Shown: positions 44,329 to 53,897, counted from the first letter of the stretch. The stretch is 64,000 bases of DNA from Streptomyces sp. Sge12 (GCF_002080455.1 NZ_CP020555.1:1364001-1428000), one strand, 5' to 3'. Notes: generated by a model not told the origin, from the sequence alone. Made by a program: numbers and translations.

Positions 44329-45417
44329 TCAGAGCCAGCCGTTGCGCCGGAAGCCCCGGTGGATGACGAAGCAGGCGAGTGCCATGACACCGAGGACCAG
44401 CGGGTAGCCGTAGGTCCAGTGCAGTTCGGGCATGTGGTCGAAGTTCATGCCGTACACCCCGCAGACCATGGTCGGGACGGCGACGATCGCCGCCCACGCC
44501 GTGATCTTGCGCATGTCCTCGTTCTGGGCCACGGTCACCTGCGCGAGGTGGGCCTGGAGGATGGAGTCGAGGAGGTTGTCGTAGGAGCCGATCTGTTCCG
44601 TGGCCCGGGTGAGGTGGTCGGCCACGTTGCGGAAGTAGGCACGGGTCTCCGGCGGGATGACCGGTATCGGCTGCGTGGCCAGTTGCTGGAGCGGGCGGCT
44701 CAGCGGGGCCACCGCCCGGCGGAGCTCAAGGAGTTCGCGCTTGAGCTGGTAGATCCGTCCCGCGTCGCCGCGGCCGCCGTCCTCGCTGAACACGGCCGTC
44801 TCGACGGCGTCGATGTCGTTCTGCACCGCGTCCGTGACGGCCACGTAGTCGTCGACCACATGGTCGGCCATGGCGTGCAGCACCGCCGCGGGCCCGTTCG
44901 CCAGTTGCTCCGGCGCCGCCTCCAGCTCCTCGCGGACCGGGCCCAGGGTGCCGCGGCCGCCGTGCCGGATGGTGATGATGAAGTCCTGGCCGGTGAAGGC
45001 CATCAGCTCGCCGGTCTCCACCACCTCGCTGGTCGCGGTCAGCTCCTCGTGCTCCACGTAGCGCACGGTCTTGAAGACGGAGAACAGCGTGTCGTCGTAG
45101 CGCTCCACCTTCGGGCGCTGGTGCGCGTTCACCGCGTCCTCGACGGCGAGGGGGTGCAGGCCGAACAGCTCGGCCAGCCCGGCCAGCTCCGGGGTCGACG
45201 GCTCGTGCAGGCCGATCCAGACGAAGCCGTCGCCCGTCTTGCGGACCCGGCGCAGCGCCTCCTCGACCTCGGCGCAGTCGTCCTGCCGTACGCCCTCGCG
45301 GTAGATCACGCAGTTGACCACCGCACTGCCGAGCGGGGAGCGGGCCGGGTGGCTGAGGTCCACGGCCCGCCGGTAGCTGCGGCGCACGGCCCGGCGCAAG
45401 TTGCTGAACATGGACAA
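44329..45417 (-). CDS. corA: CorA-type magnesium/cobalt transporter
   Basis: 362 aa from TTG 45417, which has GGGGAG at good spacing; the ATG two codons later (45411) is an alternative. A long cytoplasmic domain (VNCVIYREGVRQDDCAEVEEAL, FGLHPLAVEDAV, a long helix with LKRELLELRRAVAPL) is followed by two C-terminal helices with the YGMNF selectivity motif. The basic C-terminus (RGFRRNGWL) is typical. Confidence 0.94.
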   Translation of the reverse strand: MSMFSNLRRAVRRSYRRAVDLSHPARSPLGSAVVNCVIYREGVRQDDCAEVEEALRRVRKTGDGFVWIGLHEPSTPELAGLAELFGLHPLAVEDAVNAHQRPKVERYDDTLFSVFKTVRYVEHEELTATSEVVETGELMAFTGQDFIITIRHGGRGTLGPVREELEAAPEQLANGPAAVLHAMADHVVDDYVAVTDAVQNDIDAVETAVFSEDGGRGDAGRIYQLKRELLELRRAVAPLSRPLQQLATQPIPVIPPETRAYFRNVADHLTRATEQIGSYDNLLDSILQAHLAQVTVAQNEDMRKITAWAAIVAVPTMVCGVYGMNFDHMPELHWTYGYPLVLGVMALACFVIHRGFRRNGWL

Positions 45418-45503
45418 CGGCGGACTCCCCTTCGGCGGATCAGCGGCCAGTCTGCCATCGCCGCCGGAACGCCTGCGTCCGGGCTCACCGCGACCGGCGC
45501 GCC

Positions 45504-45896
45504 TCAGGCCCGGTCGACGAACACGCTCGTCGACTTCACCCGCGCCGTGGCCCGCGCCCCGACCTCCAGCCCGAGCTCCTCCACCGCCTCGCGCGTCAGC
45601 AGCGAAACGATGCGGTGCGGTCCGGCCTGGATCTCCACCTGCGCGTCGACCGTGCCCAGCTTCACCGCGGTGACGATGCCCGGGAAGGCGTTGCGGGCCG
45701 AGGTGTACGCGGCTTCCTCGCCCTCGGCGCCCTCCTGCGCGGCCTCGACGCAGAACGCGGCCAGGTCGGGACCGTCCACCATCCGCCGGGTGCCCTCGCG
45801 GTGGGTGGGGAAGCGTTCGGCGTCGGCCCAGCGCCGCGCCGTGTCGACGCTGACACCGAGCAGCCGGGCCGCCTGACCGATCGTGTAGGACTCCAT
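45504..45896 (-). CDS. MerR-like HTH plus TOBE-domain protein (molybdate/tungstate-binding type)
   Basis: 130 aa, ATG at 45896. Residues 1-50 are an excisionase/MerR-type HTH (YTIGQAARLLGVSVDTARRWADAERFPTHREG). Residues 65-130 form a TOBE domain (ARNAFPGIVTAVKLGTVDAQVEIQAGPHRIVSLLTREAVEELGLEVGARATARVKSTSVFV), the molybdopterin or molybdate-binding barrel of ModE and Mop proteins. It probably senses molybdate and binds DNA; no molybdate transporter gene is in the window. Confidence 0.88.
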   Translation of the reverse strand: MESYTIGQAARLLGVSVDTARRWADAERFPTHREGTRRMVDGPDLAAFCVEAAQEGAEGEEAAYTSARNAFPGIVTAVKLGTVDAQVEIQAGPHRIVSLLTREAVEELGLEVGARATARVKSTSVFVDRA

Positions 45897-45955
45897 GGAC
45901 CGCAGCTTAGGCGCTGTCCGGCGGGGTGGGCCGGCTCACGGATCATGGATCGGGC

Positions 45956-46858
45956 TCAGGGGGCGCGCAGCGCCTCCCGGGCCGCCGTCGCGATCACGTC
46001 CGCGACCATCGACAGGGCCGGCGAGTCGAGCTTCCACTGCTGCCAGTACAGGGGCACGTCCATCGGCCGCAGGGGCTCCAGCAGCACCAGCTCCCCCGTC
46101 CGTACCAGCGGGTTCGACTGCTGCTCCGGCACCAGCCTCCACCCCAGCCCCGCGACCACCGCGTCGCGGAAGCCCTCCGAGGTCGGCACGTAGTGCCGCA
46201 CCCGCCCCGCCGCGGCCGTGCTGTCCCCCGTCAGCGCGCGCACGAAGGCGTCCTGGAGGTCGTCCTTCCGGTCGAAGACGATCGTCGGCGCCTCCCTCAG
46301 GTCCCGCTCGGGCTCCCCCGTCAGGTACCGCGCCGCGAACGCGGGGCTCGCCACCGGCAGGTACCGGGCCAGCCCCAGCATCCGTACGCTGCACCCCGCC
46401 ACGGGGTCGGGCGAGGAGGTCACCGCCGCCATCACCTGCCCCTCCCGCAGCAGCGCCGTCGTGTGCGACTCGTCCTCGCGGTGGAGCTCGACGCACACCG
46501 GCGGATCCTGCGGCACCCGCGTCAGCGCGGGCAGGAACCAGGTGGCGAGCGAGTCCGCGTTCACCGCGATGGGCAGCCGCACCGGGCCCATCCCCTCGGC
46601 CATCCCGAGCTCGGCGCGCGCGTCGCGCTCCAGCCGGGCCAGCTGGCGGGCGAAGCGGACCACCACCTCCCCCGATTCGGTCGCCCGCACCGGCTTCGTC
46701 CGCATCAGCAGCACCCGCCCGGTCCGCTGCTCCAGCGCCTTGACCCGTTGGCTGACCGCGGAGGGGGTCACGTGCAGGACGGCCGCCGCCGCGTCGAAGG
46801 TGCCCTCGTCCACCACGGCGAGCAGCGTGCGTACCTGGTCCAGCGGGAGTTCGTCCAT
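45956..46858 (-). CDS. lysG: LysR-family regulator, ArgP/LysG type
   Basis: 300 aa, ATG at 46858. The HTH is LDQVRTLLAVVDEGTFDAAAAVLHVTPSAVSQRVKALEQRTGRVLL, closely matching ArgP (IciA) and Corynebacterium LysG. It is divergent from a LysE exporter with 69 nt between starts, the classical lysG-lysE arrangement in which the regulator activates the exporter when basic amino acids accumulate. Confidence 0.9.
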   Translation of the reverse strand: MDELPLDQVRTLLAVVDEGTFDAAAAVLHVTPSAVSQRVKALEQRTGRVLLMRTKPVRATESGEVVVRFARQLARLERDARAELGMAEGMGPVRLPIAVNADSLATWFLPALTRVPQDPPVCVELHREDESHTTALLREGQVMAAVTSSPDPVAGCSVRMLGLARYLPVASPAFAARYLTGEPERDLREAPTIVFDRKDDLQDAFVRALTGDSTAAAGRVRHYVPTSEGFRDAVVAGLGWRLVPEQQSNPLVRTGELVLLEPLRPMDVPLYWQQWKLDSPALSMVADVIATAAREALRAP

Positions 46859-46927
46859 CACGAGCGCTAATGGTACGTAAAAATCTTTAGCTGTACTGAA
46901 GGGGAGGCTCTGCCTACGGTCGAGGTC

Positions 46928-47551
46928 ATGAACTACGGCATCGTCACCGCGGCCCTCGCCGGCTTCGGCACCGGACTCTCCCTCATCGTCGCCATCGGCG
47001 CGCAGAACGCCTTCGTCCTGCGCCAGGGCGCGCGCCGTCACGCGGTCCTCGCCGTGGTCGCCATCTGCGCCGTCTCCGACGCGCTGCTCATCGCCCTCGG
47101 CGTCGCGGGCGTCGGCGCCTTCGTCACCGCCTGGCCGGCCGCCCTGACGGCGGTCGGGCTCGCCGGAGGCACGTTCCTCATCTGCTACGGAGTCCTCGCC
47201 GCCCGCCGCGTACTGCGCCCCGCCCCGGGGGCGGCCCTCACCACGGACGGGGCCACGAGCGGCTCGGCCCGCCGGGCCGTGCTGACCTGCCTGGCCATGA
47301 CCTGGCTCAACCCGCACGTGTACCTGGACACCGTGCTCCTCGTCGGTTCCCTCGCCGCCGACCGGGGCGACCTGCGCTGGGCCTTCGGCATCGGCGCGGG
47401 CCTCGCCAGCCTGGCCTGGTTCTCCGCTCTGGGCTACGGGGCCCGGCTGCTGAGCGGCCTGCTGGCCCGCCCCGCCGCCTGGCGGATCATGGACGGGCTG
47501 GTCGCTGCGACCATGGTCACCATGGGCGGCCTGCTGCTGGCCCGCGCCTGA
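46928..47551 (+). CDS. lysE: LysE/ArgO-type amino acid exporter
   Basis: 207 aa, ATG at 46928, GGGGAGG upstream. Five to six helices; the N-terminus GFGTGLSLIVAIGAQNAFVLRQG with GAQNAF is the LysE signature, and MTWLNPHVYLDTVLL carries the conserved NPH-Y-D motif. It exports lysine or arginine. Paired with the divergent ArgP/LysG regulator. Confidence 0.93.
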   Translation: MNYGIVTAALAGFGTGLSLIVAIGAQNAFVLRQGARRHAVLAVVAICAVSDALLIALGVAGVGAFVTAWPAALTAVGLAGGTFLICYGVLAARRVLRPAPGAALTTDGATSGSARRAVLTCLAMTWLNPHVYLDTVLLVGSLAADRGDLRWAFGIGAGLASLAWFSALGYGARLLSGLLARPAAWRIMDGLVAATMVTMGGLLLARA

Positions 47552-47631
47552 GCCCCGCATGTCGGCGCCGGGCACCCGCCGCGGCCGGGGCATAGTGCTC
47601 GTGCCGCCGAACCGACCCCCAGGAGCCACCC

Positions 47632-48690
47632 GTGCCCGACCGTCCCTCCCCGCTCGTGGCCGCCACCGGGGTCGTCCTGGACACGCGCGGGCGGGTCCTC
47701 GTACTGGCTCCCCCGGACGCGGCGGATCCGCGGCTGCCGGGCGGCACGGTCGAGGACACCGAGACCCCGGAGGAGGGGCTGGCCCGGCTGTTGCGGAAGG
47801 AGCTGGACCTCGCCCTGCCGGCGGGCCGGCTGCTGGCGGTCGACTCACGGCCGCCCGGCCCGGCCGGCGCGAACGGCCCGGCAAGCGCGAACGGTCCGGC
47901 CGGCACGAACGGTGCGGGCGGTGCGGGCGGCCGTTCCCTCGTCGTGCACGTCCACCTCGTCGGACCGGTCCCGCCGCACCGGGCCGCCGCGCTCTCCCTC
48001 CTCGCCGGATCGGTCACCGGGGCGCGCTGGCTGGCTCCCGACGAGGCCTGCGCCGCCCTGCCCGCCCCGGTCGCCGCCCGGCTGCGCGCCGCGCTGGCCG
48101 CCCTGCACACCGGCTCCTTCGCCCACCTCGTCGACGGTGTGCCCCACCCGGGCTCCCCGGCGGGTCTGGACCCGGCCCGGCGCGTCGCCCTGGAGCACTC
48201 GGGCACCCTCGACCCGGCCAGTCACCGGGCCAGCCGTCCCAAAGCGGTCACCGCGGCGAGCGTGCTGTTCACCGACCCCGGCGGCCGGGTCCTGCTGGTC
48301 CAGCCGGCGTACGGCAGGTCCGACCGGTGGAACCTGCCCGGCGGCGGCATCGACAGCGACCTCGGCGAGATCCCGCGGGCCGCCGCCCGGCGGGAGGTCC
48401 ACGAGGAGATCGGGCTCGACCTCGCCCCCGGCCGCCTGCTGGCCGTGAACTGGTCCCACAAGGCGGGCCGTCCGGCCCGGATCCGCTTCCTCTACGACGG
48501 CGGCGTGCTCGACGCGCCCGCGCTCGCCCGGATCCGGCTGGACGAGACCGAGCTGCTCCAGTGGCGCACGGTGGCCCCCGCGGACCTCCGCGGCTGGGTC
48601 AAACCCGCCCTGCGGCGCCAGATCACCGCCTGCCTCACCGCCCTCGCCACGGGCGCCGGCCCGCTGGAACTCCACGCGGGCCGCCCCTGA
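47632..48690 (+). CDS. Tandem NUDIX protein with a degenerate first domain
   Basis: 352 aa, GTG at 47632. The C-terminal domain (about 200-345) has an intact NUDIX box, GGGIDSDLGEIPRAAARREVHEEIGLDL (GX5EX7REUXEEXGU). The N-terminal domain (about 1-150) starts VAATGVVLDTRGRVLVLAPPDA and has the equivalent region GGTVEDTETPEEGLARLLRKELDLAL, which lacks the REXXEE catalytic acids, so it is probably inactive. A Gly/Ala/Asn-rich low-complexity insert (PAGANGPASANGPAGTNG) interrupts the first domain. The nucleotide substrate is unknown. Confidence 0.85.
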   Translation: MPDRPSPLVAATGVVLDTRGRVLVLAPPDAADPRLPGGTVEDTETPEEGLARLLRKELDLALPAGRLLAVDSRPPGPAGANGPASANGPAGTNGAGGAGGRSLVVHVHLVGPVPPHRAAALSLLAGSVTGARWLAPDEACAALPAPVAARLRAALAALHTGSFAHLVDGVPHPGSPAGLDPARRVALEHSGTLDPASHRASRPKAVTAASVLFTDPGGRVLLVQPAYGRSDRWNLPGGGIDSDLGEIPRAAARREVHEEIGLDLAPGRLLAVNWSHKAGRPARIRFLYDGGVLDAPALARIRLDETELLQWRTVAPADLRGWVKPALRRQITACLTALATGAGPLELHAGRP

Positions 48691-48744
48691 GCGGCGGCCC
48701 CGGCCGCCGCGCCGGGCCGCGGCGGCGGGGTTACCGTCGGCGGC

Positions 48745-49935
48745 ATGGACGGTGATCGCCGGCGGTGGCGCCAGTGCTTGCTCAGCGGGGCGGTGTTCGC
48801 CGTGTGCATGGCCGGCACCACGCTGCCGACCCCCCTCTACGGCCTCTACCAGGAGAAGTTCGGGTTCTCCGAGCTGATGGTGACCGTGGTGTACGCGGTG
48901 TACGCCTTCGGGGTGATCGGCGTACTGCTGCTCGCCGGCAATGCCTCGGACGCCGTCGGCCGCCGTCCGGTGCTGCAGTCGGGCCTGGCCTTCTCGGCGC
49001 TCAGCGCCGTCTGCTTCCTGTGCGCCACCGGAGTGGGCTGGCTGTACGCGGGCCGGCTGCTGTCGGGACTGTCCGCCGGGCTGTTCACCGGGGCCGCCAC
49101 GGCCTACGTGATGGAGCTGGCGCCCGCCGGCGGCGCCTCCAAGGCCACCTTCGTGGCGACGGCCGCCAACATGGGCGGGCTCGGCTGCGGCCCGCTGCTC
49201 GCCGGTGTGCTCGCGCAGTACGCCCCCTGGCCGCTGTACCTGGCGTTCACCGTGCACCTCGCGCTGGTGGCCGTGTCCGCCCTGGTCCTGCTGCGGCTGC
49301 CCGAGACCGTCCGGGACCGCACACCGCTGAGCACCGTACGGCCGCAGCGGCCCGGCCTGCCCCCGCAGGTGCGGTCGGTGTTCGCTCCCGCGGCGACCGC
49401 CTCGTTCGTGGGCTTCGCGCTGTTCGGGGTCTTCACCTCGGTCAGCCCCGCCTTCCTCGCGCAGTCCCTGGACGTGGACAACCACGCCGTGAGCGGGGCG
49501 ATCGTCGCGCTGGCCTTCTTCGCCTCGACCGCCGGGCAACTGGCCGTCGACCGGGTCGGGGTCAGGCGGTCGCTGCCGCTGGGCTGCGCGGGGCTGCTCG
49601 CCGGGTTGGCGCTGCTCGCGGGCGCGCTGTGGTGGGACCTCCTGGCACTGATCGTCGCGAGCGCGTTGGTGGGCGGGGCCGGGCAGGGGCTGGCGTTCCG
49701 CGGGGCGCTGTCCACCGTGGCCGCGGCCTCTCCGCCGGATCAGCGCGCGGCGGTGATCTCGATGCTGTTCGTGGTGGCGTACGCGGGCATCTCGGTGCCG
49801 GTGATCGGTGTGGGGCTGCTGGTGGACCCGATCGGCCTGGAGGGCGCCGGGCTGGTGTTCATCGCCTGCATGGCCGTACTGGTCGGGGCCGCGGCCGGGT
49901 ACCTGCTGCGCCGTCCGGCGCGGGCGCGTGCGTGA
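48745..49935 (+). CDS. MFS transporter
   Basis: 396 aa, ATG at 48745, 12 predicted helices. LYGLYQEKFGFSELMVTVVYAVYAFGVIGVLLLAGNASDAVGRRPVL contains the MFS motif A-like GxxSDxxGRRP after helix 2, and the 6+6 arrangement is clear. Substrate unknown; this subgroup includes drug and sugar efflux proteins. Confidence 0.9.
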   Translation: MDGDRRRWRQCLLSGAVFAVCMAGTTLPTPLYGLYQEKFGFSELMVTVVYAVYAFGVIGVLLLAGNASDAVGRRPVLQSGLAFSALSAVCFLCATGVGWLYAGRLLSGLSAGLFTGAATAYVMELAPAGGASKATFVATAANMGGLGCGPLLAGVLAQYAPWPLYLAFTVHLALVAVSALVLLRLPETVRDRTPLSTVRPQRPGLPPQVRSVFAPAATASFVGFALFGVFTSVSPAFLAQSLDVDNHAVSGAIVALAFFASTAGQLAVDRVGVRRSLPLGCAGLLAGLALLAGALWWDLLALIVASALVGGAGQGLAFRGALSTVAAASPPDQRAAVISMLFVVAYAGISVPVIGVGLLVDPIGLEGAGLVFIACMAVLVGAAAGYLLRRPARARA

Positions 49936-49945
49936 TGCGCGCGGG

Positions 49946-50935
49946 TCACTCCTGCTGCCCGCCGCCGCTCAGCCGGTCCCCGAGGGGGCTGCGGCGGTAG
50001 AGGACCTGCCGTCCGTGGCGCGCCCGGGAGACCAGGCCGGTGGCGTACAGCACGCCCAGGTGCTGGGAGACGGCACTGGCGGTGACCCCGAGGCGCCGGG
50101 CGAGCTCGACCGTGGGCAGCGGCTCGTCGAGCAGGCCGAGGAGCCTCGCCTTGGGCGCGCCCAGCAGGGAGACCAGGGCGGCCGAGTCGGCGACCGGCTC
50201 GCGCACCCACAGGGTCGCCACACCGCGGCTCGGGTACGCCAGCGTCGGCGCCTCCTGCGGGCTGACCGGCGGTGCGGGCTTGTGCGCGAACACCGAGGGG
50301 ACGAGGAGCAGGCCGCGGCCGGACGCCGCGACGCGGTGCCGGCTGATCATCTGCCCGATGTGCAGCACGCCGCCCTGCCAGCGCAGGTTCGGATGCATGT
50401 CGGCGAAGAGGAGGCGGGCCCCGCCCATGGCCAGTTGCCGCGCGCGGTAGGTCATGTCGGCCTCCAGCAGGAGGCGCATCCGCGGCCACATCGGCCGGAC
50501 GGCGACCTCCCAGTACTGGTGCAGGAGCGCGCACAGGGCGTCGCGGAGGGCGAGGACGGGCCCGTCGCCGGGGTCGAGGGCGGCGTGCAGCGGGCCGGGG
50601 AGCGGATCGGGGGCGTGTGCGGCCAGCAGATCGCGGCGGACCAGGTCGGCGGGGGTGCGGCGGACGGTGGCCAGTTCCTCCTCGAAGGAGGGGGCGAAGG
50701 CCGCGGGCCTGGGGGTCAGGAAGTCGGGCAGCGTGCGCCGTGCCGCGACCAGGGACATCAGCAGTCCGGTGTCGAGCCCGTCGAGTGCGCCGAGGACCGA
50801 CCTGCGCCAGGGGAGGTGGAGGGCCGAGAGCCCCGGCTCGCGCAGCACGCGCAGGCTGAGCACGGTCTCGTACAGGGGCGACAGCGCGAAGCGGGTGTCG
50901 GCGAGGTCCTCGACGCCGAGTTCGAAGCTGATCAT
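49946..50935 (-). CDS. ArsR-type winged-helix regulator with N-terminal DUF5937-like domain
   Basis: 329 aa from ATG 50935 (MISFELGVEDLADTRFALSPLYET). The first 230 residues match the DUF5937-like sensor domain found with ArsR regulators in actinomycetes. The C-terminal HTH (ARLLGLLDEPLPTVELARRLGVTASAVSQHLGVLYATGLVSRARHGRQVLYRRSPLGDRL) is ArsR-type; no metal-binding cysteines are visible. It is divergent from an MFS transporter, which is its probable target, with 55 bp between starts. Confidence 0.85.
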   Translation of the reverse strand: MISFELGVEDLADTRFALSPLYETVLSLRVLREPGLSALHLPWRRSVLGALDGLDTGLLMSLVAARRTLPDFLTPRPAAFAPSFEEELATVRRTPADLVRRDLLAAHAPDPLPGPLHAALDPGDGPVLALRDALCALLHQYWEVAVRPMWPRMRLLLEADMTYRARQLAMGGARLLFADMHPNLRWQGGVLHIGQMISRHRVAASGRGLLLVPSVFAHKPAPPVSPQEAPTLAYPSRGVATLWVREPVADSAALVSLLGAPKARLLGLLDEPLPTVELARRLGVTASAVSQHLGVLYATGLVSRARHGRQVLYRRSPLGDRLSGGGQQE

Positions 50936-50990
50936 TGAGGCATACGCTACATCGATTGGCGCGGGGGCGGAGGTGCCGTGAACTCGCACC

Positions 50991-52316
50991 ATGACAAGTC
51001 CCCCCGTGGCGGACCCGGTTCACGCGCGGCCCGCGATGAGCCGCCGGTTGCTCCTGCTCCTCACCCTGACCTGCGCCGTCGGCGTGGGAACCGTCTACTT
51101 CCCGCAGGCGGTCAGCCCCCTGGTCGTCGCGGCCCTGCACGCGTCCCCCGGTTCCGCGACGCTCGTGGTGACCGCGATCCAGATCGGCTACACGGCCGGG
51201 ATCTTCCTGCTGGTACCGCTGGGCGACCGGCTGCCGCACCGCCCGTTCCTCGTCACCCTCCTGGCCCTGACCGGCGCCGGTCTGCTGGCCGCGGGCTGCG
51301 CACCGGGTCTGGCCCCGCTGATCGCCGCGGCGGCCGTCGTCGGGATGACCACGGTGGCCGCGCAGGTCATCGGTCCGCTGGCGGCGGGGCTGGTGGCCGC
51401 CGAGCGCAGGGGAGCCGTCTTGGGCACCTTGCTGAGCGGGTCGACGGGGGGCATGCTGCTGGCCCGCACCTTCGGCGGGACGCTCGGCGAGTGGCTGGGG
51501 TGGCGCGCCCCCTACCTGGTGGCCGGCGCCGTGGCCCTGGTCCTCGCGGCCGTGCTGGCCCGTACCCTGCCGGTCACCGCCGCGGGCTCGCGGGAGCGGT
51601 ACCCGGCACTGCTGGCCGCGCCGTTGCGCCTGTTGCTGACCGAGCCGGAACTGCGACGCTCCTGCCTCTACCAGGCGACCGTGTTCGGCGGGTTCTCGGC
51701 GGTCTGGACCTGTCTGGCGCTGCTGCTCACCGGCCCGGTCTACGGCCTGGGCGCCCACGCGGTGGGCATGCTCGCCCTGGGGGGCGCGGTCACCATGCTG
51801 TGCACGCCGTACGCGGGGCGGCTGGTGGACCGTACGGGAGCGGACCGGGTGAACCTCGTCTGCCTGCTCGGGGTCCTCGTCTCGGCGGCGGTCCTCGCGG
51901 CGGGCGCCCGGGGCGGGGCGGCCGGTCTCCTCGCGCTGGCGGGCGGCACCCTGCTGCTCGACGTCGCGATGCAGTGCGGCATGGTCGCCAACCAGGCGCG
52001 GGTGTACGCCCTGCGCCCCGACGCCCGCAGCCGGCTCAACACCGCCTACATGACCTGCGCCTACCTGGGCGGCAGCGGCGGGTCCTGGCTCGGTGTGCGG
52101 ATCCACGGCCGGGCCGGCTGGCCGGGGGTGTGCGCGCTGGTGGCCGTGCTGGCCGCGGTCGCCCTGGCCCGCCACCTCGTGGCGCTCCGCGGGCGCGGCC
52201 CGGACGCACGACAGGCGGGGGACGGCGGGCGGGGCGGACCGGTGCGCGTCGGCATCGGTCGCCCTCCCGCTGTCCCCCGCCTGTCGAAGCAGCCGGTCGA
52301 ACGGCGAGCGCTCTGA
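50991..52316 (+). CDS. MFS transporter
   Basis: 441 aa, ATG at 50991. Twelve helices from about residue 18 to 395; GYTAGIFLLVPLGDRLPHRPFL is the motif A loop after helix 2. The last 45 residues are a basic soluble tail. It is divergently paired with an ArsR-type regulator, suggesting inducible efflux. The substrate cannot be inferred. Confidence 0.9.
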   Translation: MTSPPVADPVHARPAMSRRLLLLLTLTCAVGVGTVYFPQAVSPLVVAALHASPGSATLVVTAIQIGYTAGIFLLVPLGDRLPHRPFLVTLLALTGAGLLAAGCAPGLAPLIAAAAVVGMTTVAAQVIGPLAAGLVAAERRGAVLGTLLSGSTGGMLLARTFGGTLGEWLGWRAPYLVAGAVALVLAAVLARTLPVTAAGSRERYPALLAAPLRLLLTEPELRRSCLYQATVFGGFSAVWTCLALLLTGPVYGLGAHAVGMLALGGAVTMLCTPYAGRLVDRTGADRVNLVCLLGVLVSAAVLAAGARGGAAGLLALAGGTLLLDVAMQCGMVANQARVYALRPDARSRLNTAYMTCAYLGGSGGSWLGVRIHGRAGWPGVCALVAVLAAVALARHLVALRGRGPDARQAGDGGRGGPVRVGIGRPPAVPRLSKQPVERRAL

Positions 52317-52320
52317 AGGA

Positions 52321-53766
52321 TCAGACCGCCGGAACCGGGTAGGTCGGGTACTCCACGCCGGACACGTGCTGGACCACGCGGATGACCTGGCAGGAGTAGC
52401 CGAACTCGTTGTCGTACCACAGGTAGAGGATGGCGTTGTCGCCGTCCACCTTGGTGGCGCCCGCGTCGACGATGGAGGCGTGGCGCGAGCCGACGAAGTC
52501 CATGGAGACCGCGTCGGGCGCCGTGGTGAAGTCGATCTGGCGCTTGAGCGGCGAGTGCAGCGAGACGTCGCGGAGGTAGTCGAGGACCTCTTCGCGGGTG
52601 GTCTCACGGCCCAGGCGCAGGCTCAGGATGGCGATCGAGACGTCCGGGACGGGGACGCGGATCGAGCTGCCGGTGATCGGCGCCTTCAGGTCCGGCAGCG
52701 CCTTGGCGACGGCGGAGGCGGCACCGGTCTCGGTGATGACCATGTTGAGCGGCGCGGAGCGGCCACGACGGTCGGCCTTGTGGTAGTTGTCCAGCAGGTT
52801 CTGGTCGTTCGTGAACGAGTGGACGGTCTCCACGTGACCGCGCAGGACACCGTACTCGTCGTCCATGGCCTTGAGCGGCGGGACGATCGCGTTGGTGGTG
52901 CAGGAGGCGCAGGACAGGATCTGCTCGTCCGGCTTGATGGTGTCGTGGTTGACGCCGTGGACGATGTTCGGGACGTCGCCCTTGCCCGGAGCGGTCAGCA
53001 CGACCTTGTCGATGCCGGGGCGCAGGTGCTTGGACAGACCCTCGCGGTCACGCCACCTGCCCGTGTTGTCGATGAGGATGGCGTCCTTGATGCCGTGCTC
53101 GGTGTAGTCCACCTCGGACGGGTCGTTCGCGTAGATCACCTTGATGGCGTTGCCGTTGGCGATGATCGTGCTGTTCGCCTCGTCCACGGTGATCGTGCCC
53201 TGGAACTGGCCGTGGATCGAGTCGCGGCGCAGCAGCGAGGCGCGCTTGACGATGTCCTGGTCGCCGCCCTGGCGGACGACGATGGCGCGCAGGCGCAGGC
53301 CGTTGCCGGAGCCGGCCTTCTCGATCAGCAGCCGGGCGACGAGGCGGCCGATGCGGCCGAAGCCGTACAGGACGACGTCGCGGCCCTCGACGCGCTCGAT
53401 CTTGTTCGCGCCGGTGGCGCCGGCGACGGCCTCGGCGGTGAACTCGGCCACCGAGAGGCCGCGGTCGTCGCTCTTGTAGTCCGCGGCGAGCATGCCGATG
53501 TCGATCTGGGACGGGCCGAGATCGAGCGTGGTGAGCACCTGCAGGAACGGCAGCGTCTCGGTGACCGAGAGCTCCTCACCGTCGATCTGCCGGGCGAATC
53601 GGTGGGTCTTGAGGATGCTGACCACCGACTTGTTCACCAGGGATCGGCTGTGGAGCAGGATCGTGACGTCCCGCTCCCGGTGCAGCTTCCCGATGATCGG
53701 GATCATCGACTCCGCGATCTCCTCGCGGTTCTTCCAGCTGGTGAACGAGTCCTCATTGACAGTCAC
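52321..53766 (-). CDS. gap: Glyceraldehyde-3-phosphate dehydrogenase, long form
   Basis: 481 aa, GTG at 53766. The dehydrogenase part begins at about residue 130: VVLYGFGRIGRLVARLL (NAD-binding loop), then SCASCTTN with catalytic Cys289, and AILYLWYDNEFGYSCQVI near the end. An extra N-terminal domain of about 125 residues (WKNREEIAESMIPIIGKLHRERDVTILLHSRSLVNKS...) precedes it, as in a distinct group of long bacterial Gap proteins. The usual glycolytic partners pgk and tpi are not adjacent, so it is probably a secondary or gluconeogenic enzyme. Confidence 0.93.
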   Translation of the reverse strand: MTVNEDSFTSWKNREEIAESMIPIIGKLHRERDVTILLHSRSLVNKSVVSILKTHRFARQIDGEELSVTETLPFLQVLTTLDLGPSQIDIGMLAADYKSDDRGLSVAEFTAEAVAGATGANKIERVEGRDVVLYGFGRIGRLVARLLIEKAGSGNGLRLRAIVVRQGGDQDIVKRASLLRRDSIHGQFQGTITVDEANSTIIANGNAIKVIYANDPSEVDYTEHGIKDAILIDNTGRWRDREGLSKHLRPGIDKVVLTAPGKGDVPNIVHGVNHDTIKPDEQILSCASCTTNAIVPPLKAMDDEYGVLRGHVETVHSFTNDQNLLDNYHKADRRGRSAPLNMVITETGAASAVAKALPDLKAPITGSSIRVPVPDVSIAILSLRLGRETTREEVLDYLRDVSLHSPLKRQIDFTTAPDAVSMDFVGSRHASIVDAGATKVDGDNAILYLWYDNEFGYSCQVIRVVQHVSGVEYPTYPVPAV

Positions 53767-53897
53767 AGGATTATCTTTCGAGCTAGGCGGTGCTCATATG
53801 CTAACCCGCCGCCATTTTGGTCACTTAAGCGGTACCCACCGTGTCGGGAACGGGCACTATGTGACATGAATTTGTACGTTTTTTCAATGGTTTGCCG

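Noticed and set aside
49740-52607. A 955-codon minus-strand frame across an MFS gene and the end of gap
   Set aside because: It crosses several confident genes on both strands and has only low-complexity Arg/Pro/Gly content.
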